A stretch of DNA of 64,000 nucleotides from Thermanaeromonas sp. (GCF_021890735.1 NZ_JAKKUR010000007.1:1-64000), one strand, 5' to 3'; counted from the stretch's first letter, positions 25,631 through 34,536 are shown. Notes: generated by a model not told the origin, from the sequence alone. Numbers and translations: made by a program.

Positions 25631-26741
25631 ATGCTGGAAGATTTAAAACCCCGCTTTGCAGAACTTAAAGGCCGCCTAGAAGAATTGAGGGTCTCTCTTT
25701 GACTGGGCTGGGAAGAAGGAAGAAATAGCTAGGCTAGAGGCGGAGATGAGTTCCCCGGACTTCTGGGAGGACCGAGAGCGGGTAGAAGAGGTTACCCGGC
25801 GGTTGAGCTCTTTAAAGGAGAAAGTACAGCTTCTGGAGGAATTAACCAACAAAACCCAAAGCCTTTACGAGCTTTGGGAATTGGCCGTAGTCGAAGGCGA
25901 GCAATCTTTAGAACCGGAGCTTAAGAAGGAACTGGAAAATCTGGAATACCGCGTAGAAAAGATAACCCTGGAAACCCTGCTCGCCGGACCTTATGACCGT
26001 AATAACGCCATATTATCGTTGCACCCGGGGGCGGGAGGAACAGAATCCCAAGACTGGGCGGCCATGCTCCTTAGGATGTATACCCGCTGGGCCGAAGAAC
26101 ACGGGTATGAGGTAGAGCTACTTGATTATCTAGAAGGAGAAGAGGCCGGTATAAAGAGCGCAACCCTGCTCATAAAAGGCGAAAATGCCTACGGCTATCT
26201 TAAGGCGGAGAAGGGAGTCCACCGCTTGGTACGTATTTCTCCCTTTGATGCCGCAGGGCGCCGGCATACCTCCTTCGCCTCTGTGGAGGTCATCCCGGAA
26301 GTAGAATTTGACCACGAAGTAGAGATAAGACCGGAGGACCTTAAAATAGATACCTTCCGCTCCCAGGGAGCGGGAGGCCAGCACGTTAATAAAACGGATT
26401 CCGCCGTTCGCATTACCCACTTACCTACGGGCATCGTAGTAACCTGCCAGAACGAGCGCTCCCAGCATGCCAACCGGCTTACCGCTTTAAAGATTTTAAG
26501 GGCTAAGCTTTTGGAAAGGAAGCTAAAGGAGCAGGAGGAGGAACTTGCCAAGCTTAAGGGTGAACAGAGGGAGATCGCCTGGGGAAATCAGATCCGCTCC
26601 TACGTCTTTCATCCCTATAGCCTGGTGAAGGATCACCGCACGGGGGTGGAGATAGGGAACGTCCAGGCCGTTATGGATGGCTGGCTGGATCCCTTTATTA
26701 ACGCCTACTTGCGACAGCAGGCCGGTAAAGGGCCCTCCTAA
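25631..26741 (+). CDS. prfB: Peptide chain release factor 2, with programmed +1 frameshift
   Basis: RF2 (369 aa) recognises UGA and UAA and releases the peptide. The gene starts at ATG 25631 and reads 23 codons to CTT, then meets in-frame TGA at 25700-25702. Reading resumes one base later at GAC (25701), so the CDS is join(25631..25699,25701..26741); the track shows only the second part, from an internal ATG. The slippery site CTTTGAC preceded by GAGGG is the classic autoregulatory shift: scarce RF2 lets the ribosome slip. The SPF specificity motif (RISPFDAAG) and the catalytic GGQ ([10 protein letters not shown]) are present. A terminator overlaps the stop. Confidence 0.97.
25688..25703 (+). 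promoter_or_regulatory. prfB +1 recoding site
   Basis: AGGGTCTCTCTTTGAC: a Shine-Dalgarno-like GAGGG followed after a short gap by the CTT-T slippery codon, the in-frame TGA and a C in the weak-termination position. Confidence 0.95.
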
Positions 26742-26760
26742 AAGGAGGGCCCAATTTTTT
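26730..26760 (+). terminator. Rho-independent terminator of prfB
   Basis: A 10-bp perfect stem GGGCCCTCCT/AGGAGGGCCC containing the first base of the stop codon, a 3-nt loop and AATTTTTT. Confidence 0.95.
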
Positions 26761-26762
26761 CC

Positions 26763-26791
26763 TTGACAGCCTTTATCTTTTGCCTTAATAT
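26763..26791 (+). promoter_or_regulatory. SigA promoter of the radical SAM/HTH pair
   Basis: Perfect TTGACA (26763-26768), a 17-bp spacer and TAATAT (26786-26791). The -35 coincides with the TTG that the ORF track uses as start, so translation must begin further down, at 26886. Confidence 0.75.
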
Positions 26792-26885
26792 GGTATTAGT
26801 ATTTTGGGTCTTTTGGGACATAACTTTAGGGATTTTTGGGTATCTTGGCTATCAGAAGGTTCTTGTGGAAGGGAGGAGGAAGTTT

Positions 26886-28277
26886 ATGGTTTTACCCAGT
26901 AATTGGCAAGAAGCAAAGAAGCTGGTAGCAGAAAGGACCCTGGAAGAGGTTTTTAAATATATTGAGCGCAATCCTGAAGAAAATTTTCCCAGGCTCCTGA
27001 GCATTGCACGGCTTATAGCCCGCAAAGAAGAACATAAGCAGCAGATACAGGGTGTCCTTAAGGCTTATCAGGAAAATCCGGCTATACGGGCTTATGTAAA
27101 CCGCCTTTTCACAGAACTCCATCCTAACATAAAAAAGCGTATGGTGTATAATTGGTTTGTAAACGCGATGCTTTTGGGTATCCCGCGCCAGCAGCAGGTA
27201 GAAGAAGAAACGGGCATCCACATCCCCAACTTTTTCCTGCTAGATCCTACCAGCGCCTGCAATCTACGCTGTTACGGCTGCTGGGCAGGGGAATATGCCA
27301 AGCATGATACCTTGGAGTTCGAATTGGTGGACCGGCTCTGCCGGGAGGCCAAGGAAGTCGGCATTTACTGGCTGGTCATGTCGGGAGGGGAGCCTTTCTT
27401 ATGGCCGCACTTGTTTGAACTAGCCCGGCGGCATCAGGATATGGCCTTTATGCTTTACACCAACGGTACCCTTATAGACGATGATGTGGCCGACCGCATT
27501 ATAGAAGTGGGCAATATTTCGCCGGCCATAAGTCTGGAAGGTTGGCGGGAGCGGACCGATGCTCGACGTGGGCGGGGAGTCTTCGACCGGGTAGTAGCCG
27601 CCATGGACCGCCTCCGTAAGCGGGGTGCAGTGTTCGGGGCTTCTATTACCATCACCAGGGAGAATGTAGAGGAAGTAACAAGCGACGAATTTGTGGATTT
27701 CCTTATTGAAAAAGGCGTGGCTTATGTGTGGACATTCCACTTTATCCCTGTGGGCCGGGATCCAGACCTCTCCTTGGTGATAACTCCCGAGCAGAGGGCT
27801 TACCTTGCCGAGCGCATTCCTTATCTGCGGACCCACAAACCCATTCAGATCGCTGATTTCTGGAATGACGGGGAACTGACGGGTGGATGCATTGCCGGCG
27901 GACGGCGCTACTTCCATATTACCGCTCGCGGTGATGTAGAGCCTTGTGCTTTTGTCCATTTTGCTGTAGATAATATTAAGGAGAAAACCCTGAAGGAGGT
28001 TCTGGCCTCTCCACTATTTCGAGCTTACCAGCGCCGCCAGCCCTTTAGCCGCAATCTTCTTCGTCCGTGCCCCATTATAGATGTGCCCGAGGCACTGAGG
28101 GAAATTGTGGCAGAGACGGGGGCCCGTCCTACCCACCCGGGGGCAGAGAAGGTTTTGGACGGCTCCATCGGCTCCTTCCTGGACATGAATTCTAAGCGCT
28201 GGGCGGAGGTGGCCGATAGCATTTGGCTCAAGCGTCACCCTGAGGACAGATCCAAAGATTTTACGGCAGCTAAATAA
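26886..28277 (+). CDS. Radical SAM protein with SPASM-like C-terminus
   Basis: A 463-aa iron-sulfur enzyme of unknown substrate. The start is ATG at 26886 behind GGGAGGAGG; the track start is part of the promoter. Residues 1-120 form a helical N-terminal region (LEEVFKYIERNPEENFPRLL). The radical SAM cluster motif is SACNLRCYGCWAG (CxxxCxxC), followed by the SAM-binding MSGGEPFL. The C-terminal part has extra cysteines (GGCIAGG, VEPCAFVHF, RPCPIID) in a SPASM-like pattern able to hold an auxiliary cluster. It is cotranscribed with an HTH protein 20 bp downstream. Without a peptide precursor nearby, a peptide-modifying role is open. Confidence 0.85.
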   Translation: MVLPSNWQEAKKLVAERTLEEVFKYIERNPEENFPRLLSIARLIARKEEHKQQIQGVLKAYQENPAIRAYVNRLFTELHPNIKKRMVYNWFVNAMLLGIPRQQQVEEETGIHIPNFFLLDPTSACNLRCYGCWAGEYAKHDTLEFELVDRLCREAKEVGIYWLVMSGGEPFLWPHLFELARRHQDMAFMLYTNGTLIDDDVADRIIEVGNISPAISLEGWRERTDARRGRGVFDRVVAAMDRLRKRGAVFGASITITRENVEEVTSDEFVDFLIEKGVAYVWTFHFIPVGRDPDLSLVITPEQRAYLAERIPYLRTHKPIQIADFWNDGELTGGCIAGGRRYFHITARGDVEPCAFVHFAVDNIKEKTLKEVLASPLFRAYQRRQPFSRNLLRPCPIIDVPEALREIVAETGARPTHPGAEKVLDGSIGSFLDMNSKRWAEVADSIWLKRHPEDRSKDFTAAK

Positions 28278-28297
28278 AGATAGGGGAGACTGGAGGA

Positions 28298-29008
28298 GTG
28301 CTTACCAAAAGGCGCCTGCAATTCTTAAATAAGATCAAGGCCTTGTATGAGGAAAGCGCAGCTCCGGTCCATTACGCTACGGTGGCGGAGAAGCTTAAAG
28401 TTAGCAAGTGGACGGCATATGACTTGCTGCGCGAACTGGAAAAGGACGGGTTTTTAAAAAGGGAGTACGTGGTCAATGCGACCGAAAAACTCCCAGGGCG
28501 TTCTATGATAATGTTTGTACCCACTGCCAAGGCCTACCAAATGGAGGGAGAGGAAGGGGAAGAGGGGAGCCTCCTCTACTGGTATCGGGACTGGCAGGAA
28601 CTGAAAGAAAGGTTGCTCAAGATCTTTGCGGGGTTATCCCCGCAAGAGGCTAAAGCCGCAGTAACTCAGCTTCTTCAAGAGATAAAAGGCAAGGAACATC
28701 CTGTCATTTTAGCCACATATACCTTAACGGTGTTGTTGCTTTCCCTTAAGAGCTTCGGAGAAAAGGGTTTAAATTTAATGCGAGCCGCGCTACAGCGGCT
28801 GACCGTTCCCGAGATGGGCCTTGTTTTAGCGACGGGTACGGGGCTGGGGCTGGCAGCCCATGCTTCTTCCCAACATCCCTTCACGGCCCAGGTGGAGAGG
28901 CTGCTGCACCGTTTCTACGAGCAGCTAGACAAATTTACTCACCGGGAAAAAAAGCTCCTATCGGATTTTCTTAAAGAGGCCCTTGAACATTCCCTTGGAT
29001 TAAGATAA
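28298..29008 (+). CDS. HTH protein with hydrophobic C-terminal domain
   Basis: A 236-aa protein. Residues 1-75 hold a winged helix-turn-helix (VHYATVAEKLKVSKWTAYDLLRELEKDGFLKREY), as in MarR/Lrp-type regulators. The rest is not a known ligand domain: a helical part (LKERLLKIFAGLSPQEAKAAVTQLL), a hydrophobic stretch (VILATYTLTVLLLSLKSFG), a glycine/alanine-rich stretch (MGLVLATGTGLGLAAHASS) and a charged C-terminal helix. The hydrophobic parts could insert in the membrane or form a core. GTG start with GGAGGA. It shares a transcript with the radical SAM gene, whose expression it may regulate; this is inference. Confidence 0.7.
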   Translation: MLTKRRLQFLNKIKALYEESAAPVHYATVAEKLKVSKWTAYDLLRELEKDGFLKREYVVNATEKLPGRSMIMFVPTAKAYQMEGEEGEEGSLLYWYRDWQELKERLLKIFAGLSPQEAKAAVTQLLQEIKGKEHPVILATYTLTVLLLSLKSFGEKGLNLMRAALQRLTVPEMGLVLATGTGLGLAAHASSQHPFTAQVERLLHRFYEQLDKFTHREKKLLSDFLKEALEHSLGLR

Positions 29009-29013
29009 TTTTT

Positions 29014-29042
29014 AGCCCGGGGGAGGAATTCCCGGGCTTTTT
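29014..29042 (+). terminator. Rho-independent terminator after the HTH gene
   Basis: An 8-bp stem AGCCCGGG/CCCGGGCT with a 9-nt loop, followed by TTTTT. Confidence 0.9.
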
Positions 29043-29064
29043 CGTGTAGGAGCACGGAGGTTTC

Positions 29065-29922
29065 ATGGAGAAGATAATAAGAAAAACTTCTGTAATGAAC
29101 TATTTAGGTATCACGGCTGGCTGTGCCCTTACGGCGGTGGGGCTGGCCCTTTTTTTGGTACCCAATAGAATAGCTGCCGGTGGAGTGAGCGGCCTGGCTA
29201 CGGTGCTCCATCATGTTCTAGGAGTTCCGGTAGGTTTAACCATGTTGGTTCTCAATGTTCCCTTATTTTTGGCCGGTCTTAAGGTATTGGGGTTCCACTT
29301 CGGCCTTAAAACTTTATACGGAACTGTAGTTCTTTCCCTTTTAACCGATTTTTTAGCCTGGGTGACCAGACCGCCTACTTTTAATCCTCTTCTGGCCTCT
29401 ATTTACGGCGGCCTCCTTAGCGGTGTCGGGCTGGGGGTGGTTTTTCGCTACGGCGGTAGTACGGGAGGAACAGACCTGGCCGCCTTGCTTTTTCGGAAAC
29501 TCTTACATATAAGTGCGGGGATGGGGCTCCTCGTTACAGACGCTTTTGTAATAAGCCTCGCAGGACTGGTCTTTAATATGGAGCTTGCCCTGTATGCTCT
29601 CCTTGCCCTTTTTCTTACCAGCCGGGCCATAGATGCCATCCAGGAAGGGAGCGGGTACGCTAAAGCAGCCATCATAATCTCAGATCGTAGCGAAGAGATC
29701 GCCCGCCATATTTTGACGGAGCTTGACCGGGGGGCGACCGGCCTTCAGGGCAGGGGGCTTTACACAGGTAGGGACCGGGAAATACTTTTGGTAGTGGTGC
29801 ACCGTTCCGAAGTCACCCGGCTTAAAAATTTGGTGGCCACTTTAGATCCCCAGGCCTTTGTTATAGTTACCAATGTACATGAAGTATTAGGAGAGGGTTT
29901 TAGGGAATGGAGGGAAGTTTAG
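29065..29922 (+). CDS. YitT family membrane protein (DUF161 + DUF2179)
   Basis: A 285-aa protein with five to six N-terminal hydrophobic segments (residues 10-195), including the repeated glycine-rich motifs NRIAAGGVSGLATVLHH and YGGSTGGTDLAALL typical of the YitT fold, and a C-terminal cytoplasmic DUF2179 domain (GYAKAAIIISDRSEEIARHI, then TNVHEVLGEGF). The family is widespread in Firmicutes; a transport role is suspected but substrates are unknown. ATG start with CACGGAGG upstream. It overlaps the transketolase N-subunit gene by 16 bp or adjoins it, depending on the start chosen there. Confidence 0.9.
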   Translation: MEKIIRKTSVMNYLGITAGCALTAVGLALFLVPNRIAAGGVSGLATVLHHVLGVPVGLTMLVLNVPLFLAGLKVLGFHFGLKTLYGTVVLSLLTDFLAWVTRPPTFNPLLASIYGGLLSGVGLGVVFRYGGSTGGTDLAALLFRKLLHISAGMGLLVTDAFVISLAGLVFNMELALYALLALFLTSRAIDAIQEGSGYAKAAIIISDRSEEIARHILTELDRGATGLQGRGLYTGRDREILLVVVHRSEVTRLKNLVATLDPQAFVIVTNVHEVLGEGFREWREV

Positions 29923-30749
29923 ACTTGGAGCTCATAGAATTCCTGCAGGAAAAGGCTCGCCTCATCCGACGGGATATAATTACCATGATCGGGAAGGCGG
30001 GCTCAGGCCATCCCGGGGGATCCTTGTCGGGGGTGGAGATCGTTACAGCCTTATACTTTCACCTTATGCGGGTAGACCCCCAAAATCCCGATTGGCCCGA
30101 CAGGGACCGTTTTATACTTTCTAAAGGGCACGCAGCACCCCTCCTTTATGCCGCTTTGGCCCGCCGGGGATACTTCCCACCGGAGGAACTGCTCACTTTA
30201 AGGAAGCTCGGCAGCCGGCTTCAGGGCCACCCTGACTGCAAATCCCTTCCCGGAGTAGAGATGTCCACGGGGTCTTTAGGCCAGGGGCTGGCGGTGGCCA
30301 ACGGCCTGGCCTTGGCCGCCCGCCTTGACGGGCGCGACTTTCGTATCTACGTCCTACTCGGCGATGGCGAGCTACAAGAAGGAATGGTTTGGGAGGCGGC
30401 TATGGCTGCTTCCCATTATAAACTGGACCGCATAACGGCCTTCGTGGACCACAACCATCTTCAGATCGACGGCCGGGTAGAAGAGATAATGTCTCCGGAG
30501 CCTTTACCGGATAAATTCCGGGCCTTCGGCTGGGAAGTGCTGGCCATAGATGGCCACGATTTCCGCCAGATAATCCAGGCCGTGCATCATGCCTGGGAGA
30601 CTAAAGGCAGGCCTACGGTTATCATAGCCGAGACCGTTAAAGGTAAAGGTGTATCCTTCATGGAAGACCAGGTAGGCTGGCACGGTGTGGCGCCGAAACC
30701 GGAAGAAGTGGAACGGGCCTTGGCTGAGCTGGATGTGCGGCAACCTTAA
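29907..30749 (+). CDS. Transketolase, N-terminal subunit
   Basis: A 280-aa thiamine diphosphate-binding half of a split transketolase, transferring two-carbon units in the non-oxidative pentose phosphate pathway. The substrate and cofactor loops are SGHPGGSLSG and STGSLGQGLAVANGLA, and the ThDP/metal motif is GDGELQEGMVWEAA followed by DHNHLQ. ATG at 29907 overlaps yitT; TTG at 29925, just after the yitT stop and 10 nt from GGAGGG, is an equally good start. The C-terminal subunit follows after 18 bp. Split transketolases are usual in thermophilic Clostridia. 1-deoxyxylulose-5-phosphate synthase is excluded by length and motifs. Confidence 0.93.
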   Translation: MEGSLDLELIEFLQEKARLIRRDIITMIGKAGSGHPGGSLSGVEIVTALYFHLMRVDPQNPDWPDRDRFILSKGHAAPLLYAALARRGYFPPEELLTLRKLGSRLQGHPDCKSLPGVEMSTGSLGQGLAVANGLALAARLDGRDFRIYVLLGDGELQEGMVWEAAMAASHYKLDRITAFVDHNHLQIDGRVEEIMSPEPLPDKFRAFGWEVLAIDGHDFRQIIQAVHHAWETKGRPTVIIAETVKGKGVSFMEDQVGWHGVAPKPEEVERALAELDVRQP

Positions 30750-30767
30750 CTTTGCGGAGGAGAGAGC

Positions 30768-31706
30768 ATGTCTAAAAAGATCTCTACGCGTGAAGCCTAT
30801 GGTCGGGCCCTGGTAGAGCTGGGGCACCAAGATGAACGTGTAGTAGTTTTGGATGCGGACCTTTCGAAGTCTACTAAAACCGAGTATTTTGCCAGGGAGT
30901 TTCCCCACCGGTTTTTTAATATGGGGATTGCTGAGCAGAGCCTTATGGGAACGGCAGCCGGGTTGGCGCTGGGAGGAAAGATACCTTTTGCCAGCACCTT
31001 TGCGGTATTTGCCACAGGCCGGGCCTTTGACCAGGTGCGCAATTCCATCGCTTATCCCAGGCTTAATGTCAAGATCGCGGCTACCCACGCGGGAATCACA
31101 GTAGGGGAGGACGGGGCTTCCCACCAGTCGGTAGAAGACCTGGCCCTGATGCGTGCAGTACCTAATATGATCGTGCTGGTGCCGGCTGATGCCGTAGAAG
31201 CCCGGCAGGCGGTATTCGCGGCGGCTAAATATGAAGGGCCTGTTTACCTCCGCCTGGGCCGGATGAACGTACCGGTGATATACGGCGATGATTACCGCTT
31301 TGAGATCGGCCGGGCCCACTGGCTCAAAAAAGGCCGGGATGTGACCATCATAGCCTGCGGGGTCATGGTGGCTTTAGCTTTAGAAGCCTCCCGGGATCTG
31401 GAGGGTGAGGGGCTAAGCGTGGGGGTGCTCAATATGAGCACGTTGAAACCCATCGATAAAGAGGCCGTGCTGGCGGCTGCGCAGGAGAGCAAGGCCTTGG
31501 TGACTGCCGAGGAACACAGTATCATCGGGGGATTGGGTAGCGCGGTGGCTGAGATACTGGCCGAAGAGAACCCCAAACCCCTAAAAAGGGTAGGGATCCC
31601 TGACACCTTCGGGGAATCTGGGAGCCCGGATGAGCTTATGCTTAAATATGGTTTGACGGCAGGAGATATCAAAAAAGCGGTAAGGGAAGTTCTACTACAA
31701 AAATAG
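30768..31706 (+). CDS. Transketolase, C-terminal subunit
   Basis: A 312-aa partner subunit with the pyrimidine-binding and C-terminal domains. The glutamate that activates ThDP lies in FNMGIAEQSLMGTAAG. THAGITVGEDGASHQSVED and LRLGRMNVPVIY are typical of the family, and the C-terminal domain begins near DVTIIACGVMVALA. ATG start with GGAGGAGAG. It ends an operon YitT-tktN-tktC closed by the terminator at 31741-31768. Confidence 0.93.
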   Translation: MSKKISTREAYGRALVELGHQDERVVVLDADLSKSTKTEYFAREFPHRFFNMGIAEQSLMGTAAGLALGGKIPFASTFAVFATGRAFDQVRNSIAYPRLNVKIAATHAGITVGEDGASHQSVEDLALMRAVPNMIVLVPADAVEARQAVFAAAKYEGPVYLRLGRMNVPVIYGDDYRFEIGRAHWLKKGRDVTIIACGVMVALALEASRDLEGEGLSVGVLNMSTLKPIDKEAVLAAAQESKALVTAEEHSIIGGLGSAVAEILAEENPKPLKRVGIPDTFGESGSPDELMLKYGLTAGDIKKAVREVLLQK

Positions 31707-31740
31707 ACAGGCCAAGAGGAATTTAAAGACCGGTGTCGAA

Positions 31741-31768
31741 AACAACCCTCTAGGGTTGTTTCTTTTTT
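31741..31768 (+). terminator. Rho-independent terminator after transketolase
   Basis: A 9-bp stem AACAACCCT/AGGGTTGTT with a tight CT loop, followed by TCTTTTTT. Confidence 0.9.
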
Positions 31769-31794
31769 GGAGTTACCGGGGGTGGGGTAGAGGG

Positions 31795-32481
31795 TTGATA
31801 CAGTTCTTCAACGTTACTAAGATTTACAAAGGAGATATTTACGCCCTTAAGGACATCACGGTAAAGATTGATAAAGGCGAGTTCGTATTTCTCGTAGGTC
31901 CGAGCGGTGCGGGCAAAACCACTTTTATCCGCCTGCTTTTCCGGGAGGAACTTCCTACCAAAGGACAGATACTCATCGCGGGCCGGAGCATAACCAGGCT
32001 GCGGTCCAAGGAGATCCCCTTTTTGCGCCGCAACATTGGCGTAGTTTTCCAGGATTTCCGCCTTCTGCCCGACAGGACCGTATATGAAAACGTAGCCTTT
32101 GCCCTCCAAGTTCTAGAGGTACCTCCCAAAGAGATAAAGGCCCGGGTGGAAGAGGTGCTAGCCCAGGTAGGCCTTTCAGGAAGAGCCCATCTCTTTCCCC
32201 ACCAACTATCCGGGGGCGAGCAGCAGCGCACGGCTATTGCCCGGGCTATCGTAAACAGACCGCGCATTTTAGTAGCTGATGAACCGACGGGCAACCTAGA
32301 CCCGGCCACCTCCCGCGAGATCATCTCTTTACTGCTGGATATCAACCGCCTGGGTACTACGGTGATCATGGCCACCCACGCTTGGGATATCGTCAATAGC
32401 TTAAAGAAGAGGGTTATCGCCTTGGATAAAGGCCGGCTGGTCCGCGACGATAAAGAAGGAGTTTACGGTTATGAGGCTTAG
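31795..32481 (+). CDS. ftsE: Cell division ATP-binding protein FtsE
   Basis: A 228-aa ABC ATPase that, with FtsX, transmits cytoplasmic signals to wall hydrolases during division or elongation. The track start lies inside the terminator; the real start is TTG at 31795, (M)IQFFNVTKIYKGD, behind GGTGGGGTAGAGGG. Walker A is GPSGAGKTT, the signature LSGGEQQR, Walker B ILVADEPTGNLD, and the switch histidine lies in MATHAWDIV. It overlaps ftsX by 11 bp. Confidence 0.96.
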   Translation: MIQFFNVTKIYKGDIYALKDITVKIDKGEFVFLVGPSGAGKTTFIRLLFREELPTKGQILIAGRSITRLRSKEIPFLRRNIGVVFQDFRLLPDRTVYENVAFALQVLEVPPKEIKARVEEVLAQVGLSGRAHLFPHQLSGGEQQRTAIARAIVNRPRILVADEPTGNLDPATSREIISLLLDINRLGTTVIMATHAWDIVNSLKKRVIALDKGRLVRDDKEGVYGYEA

Positions 32482-33355
32482 GACTTGGGGGTATTTTTTC
32501 CGCCAAGCCTTCCTCTCCTTATGGCGTAATGCCTGGATGAGTGTGGCGGCTAGCACTAGTGTGGCTGTAACTCTGTTCATCCTGGGTGCCTTTATCCTTC
32601 TAGTGTTGAATATCAACTTTATAGCCCTGGCCCTTCAGTCTAACCTGGAGATAGCTGTTTTCTTAAGGGTGGACACGCCGCGTTCCCAAGCACTAGCCTT
32701 AAAGCAGCAGATGGAGAGCTTGCCCGGGGTTAAAGAAGTAGAGCTTGTACCCAAGGAGCAAGGCCTTAAAATTTTAGCGCAGCAGCTGGGGGAAGAAGAA
32801 CTCCTGGAAGCCACCGGTGGGGTAAATCCCTTACCCGATTACCTGCGTGTTAGGGTGGAGGACCCGGCCCGGATAGGGGAAGTGGCAGCCATCCTTCAGA
32901 ACCTTCCGGCCGTAGAAAAAGTCAATTATGGCCAAGCAGTGGTAGAAAGGTTGCTGGCCGTTTTGCGCTGGGTGCGCTATTTGGGAGTAGGGATAATAGG
33001 GATGCTGGCCGTAGCTTCTCTGATGCTTCTAATGATCACCATCCGCCTGGCTGTCTATGCCCGGAGGCGGGAGATCAATATCATGAAATACGTAGGGGCG
33101 ACCGATTGGTTCATTCGCTGGCCGTTCCTGTTGGAGGGCCTCTTTATAGGGCTTATAGGAGGAGGGATAGCGGCAGGGGTTTTGCTGTGGGGCTATACAT
33201 CACTGACCTATAAAATCAAACTAAGCCTTTTCTTCCTTCCCCTCCTTGAAGATAACACCGTGCTTCACTATACCGCGCTGGGGCTGGTGGGCGGGGGAGC
33301 TTGTGTAGGTGCCGTGGGAAGCCTCCTGGCCATTCACCGTTTCCTAAAGGTTTAG
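32471..33355 (+). CDS. ftsX: Cell division membrane protein FtsX
   Basis: A 294-aa four-helix membrane protein. After a short cytoplasmic N-terminus and a first helix (MSVAASTSVAVTLFILGAFILL), the extracellular domain spans about residues 55-165. Three more helices follow (near 170-195, 220-245 and 262-290). MKYVGATDWFIRWPFLLEG is the conserved cytoplasmic coupling loop. It forms the FtsEX complex and presumably contacts the coiled-coil protein encoded next to it. ATG start inside the end of ftsE. Confidence 0.95.
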   Translation: MRLRTWGYFFRQAFLSLWRNAWMSVAASTSVAVTLFILGAFILLVLNINFIALALQSNLEIAVFLRVDTPRSQALALKQQMESLPGVKEVELVPKEQGLKILAQQLGEEELLEATGGVNPLPDYLRVRVEDPARIGEVAAILQNLPAVEKVNYGQAVVERLLAVLRWVRYLGVGIIGMLAVASLMLLMITIRLAVYARRREINIMKYVGATDWFIRWPFLLEGLFIGLIGGGIAAGVLLWGYTSLTYKIKLSLFFLPLLEDNTVLHYTALGLVGGGACVGAVGSLLAIHRFLKV

Positions 33356-33396
33356 CCGGTGTTCCTTGTAAATTTGTTAAAGGGAGGGAGAACTCC

Positions 33397-34536
33397 TTGC
33401 CGTTGCGCTTGACCGCCGGGTGTTTAGCAGTGCTCTTGCTCCTGCTCCTGTTCCCTGCTCCCATCCAGGGTTCTACCCTACAGGATCTTAAGGAGAAGCA
33501 GCAAGAGATTGAAGTAAAGATCAAGCAGCAAAACGAACTTTTGAAGAGCAAAGAGAGCGAAGGCCAAGAGCTTCTTGACCAATTGGAAAAACTAGAAGAA
33601 GAAATCAAGGCTAAAGAAGAGGAAGTTAACCGGCTAGAGCTAGAGCTTAAAGAAGCCCAGGCCAGGGTAGACCAGGCGGCTGAAGAACTGAACAAGGCAG
33701 AAGCTGCTTTAAGGCAACGCATGGATGTCTTACGTAACCGCTTAAAGGAAATTTACGAGAGGGGGCCCGTGAACTACCTAGAGGTGCTCCTTAATTCCAC
33801 GAGTTTCAGCGACTTTTTGGTGCGCCTGGAGCTACTAGGGAAGGTTGCCCAGAACGATGTCCGGCTGGTGGAGGAAGTAAAACAGGAGCGGGCTAAGATA
33901 GCCGAACGCAAGGCGGCCCTGGAGGCTGAAAGGGATGCCCTGGCCGGGCTTAAGCGTCGTGCGGAAGGAGAGCGGGCCCTTTTGGCCTCCCGCCAGGCGG
34001 AAAAAAAACAGCTCTTGGCGCGGGTGGAAGAAGAAAAGCGGCGGGTGGCCCAGGCCTTAGATGAGCTGGAGGCTCTGTCCCGGCAGATCGCCCAGAAGAT
34101 CCGGGAGATACAAGCCCAGAACAGGCGGCAACTCACCCCGCGGGGAACTAGCCAGTTTTTATGGCCGGTTCCCGGATATACAAGCATATCGTCGGGTTTC
34201 GGCTGGAGGATACACCCGTTACTTAAAACACCGCGCTTTCATGCCGGCATAGATATCCCCGCACCCTTAGGTACCGAAGTTATAGCCATAGAGGATGGGG
34301 TGGTTATCTCTACCGGGTACCTGGGCGGCTACGGTAACCATATCGTGATAGACCACGGTGGAGGCCTCTCCTCCATGTATTCCCACCTGTCGGCGATTTT
34401 GGTCCGGGAGGGCCAGGAAGTGAAGAGAGGACAAGTTATCGGCCGGGTAGGAAGCACTGGATGGAGCACAGGGCCCCATCTGGACTTTCAGATACTGCTT
34501 CAAGGAGAACCTACAGATCCCTTAAGATATTATTGA
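33397..34536 (+). CDS. Secreted coiled-coil M23 (LytM) protein, EnvC-like, altered metal site
   Basis: A 379-aa exported protein. The track start is inside ftsX; the real start is TTG at 33397 with GGGAGGGAG. A signal peptide (LTAGCLAVLLLLLLFPAPIQG) is followed by about 230 residues of coiled coil (LKEKQQEIEVKIKQQNELLK and on) and a C-terminal LytM domain. The first zinc ligands are present (FHAGIDIP), as is the YSHLS histidine, but the last motif reads GPHLDF where active enzymes have HxH: the final ligand is Asp363. Architecture and position after ftsEX match EnvC, the non-enzymatic amidase activator controlled by FtsEX. Whether this one is active is uncertain. Confidence 0.9.
   Translation: MPLRLTAGCLAVLLLLLLFPAPIQGSTLQDLKEKQQEIEVKIKQQNELLKSKESEGQELLDQLEKLEEEIKAKEEEVNRLELELKEAQARVDQAAEELNKAEAALRQRMDVLRNRLKEIYERGPVNYLEVLLNSTSFSDFLVRLELLGKVAQNDVRLVEEVKQERAKIAERKAALEAERDALAGLKRRAEGERALLASRQAEKKQLLARVEEEKRRVAQALDELEALSRQIAQKIREIQAQNRRQLTPRGTSQFLWPVPGYTSISSGFGWRIHPLLKTPRFHAGIDIPAPLGTEVIAIEDGVVISTGYLGGYGNHIVIDHGGGLSSMYSHLSAILVREGQEVKRGQVIGRVGSTGWSTGPHLDFQILLQGEPTDPLRYY

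Noticed and set aside
27420-27959. 179-aa minus-strand ORF inside the radical SAM gene
   Set aside because: Shadow frame of a strongly supported gene; no domain pattern and no ribosome site.
30504-31319. 271-aa minus-strand ORF across the transketolase genes
   Set aside because: Antisense of two conserved genes with low-complexity basic composition. Long shadows are common at this GC content.
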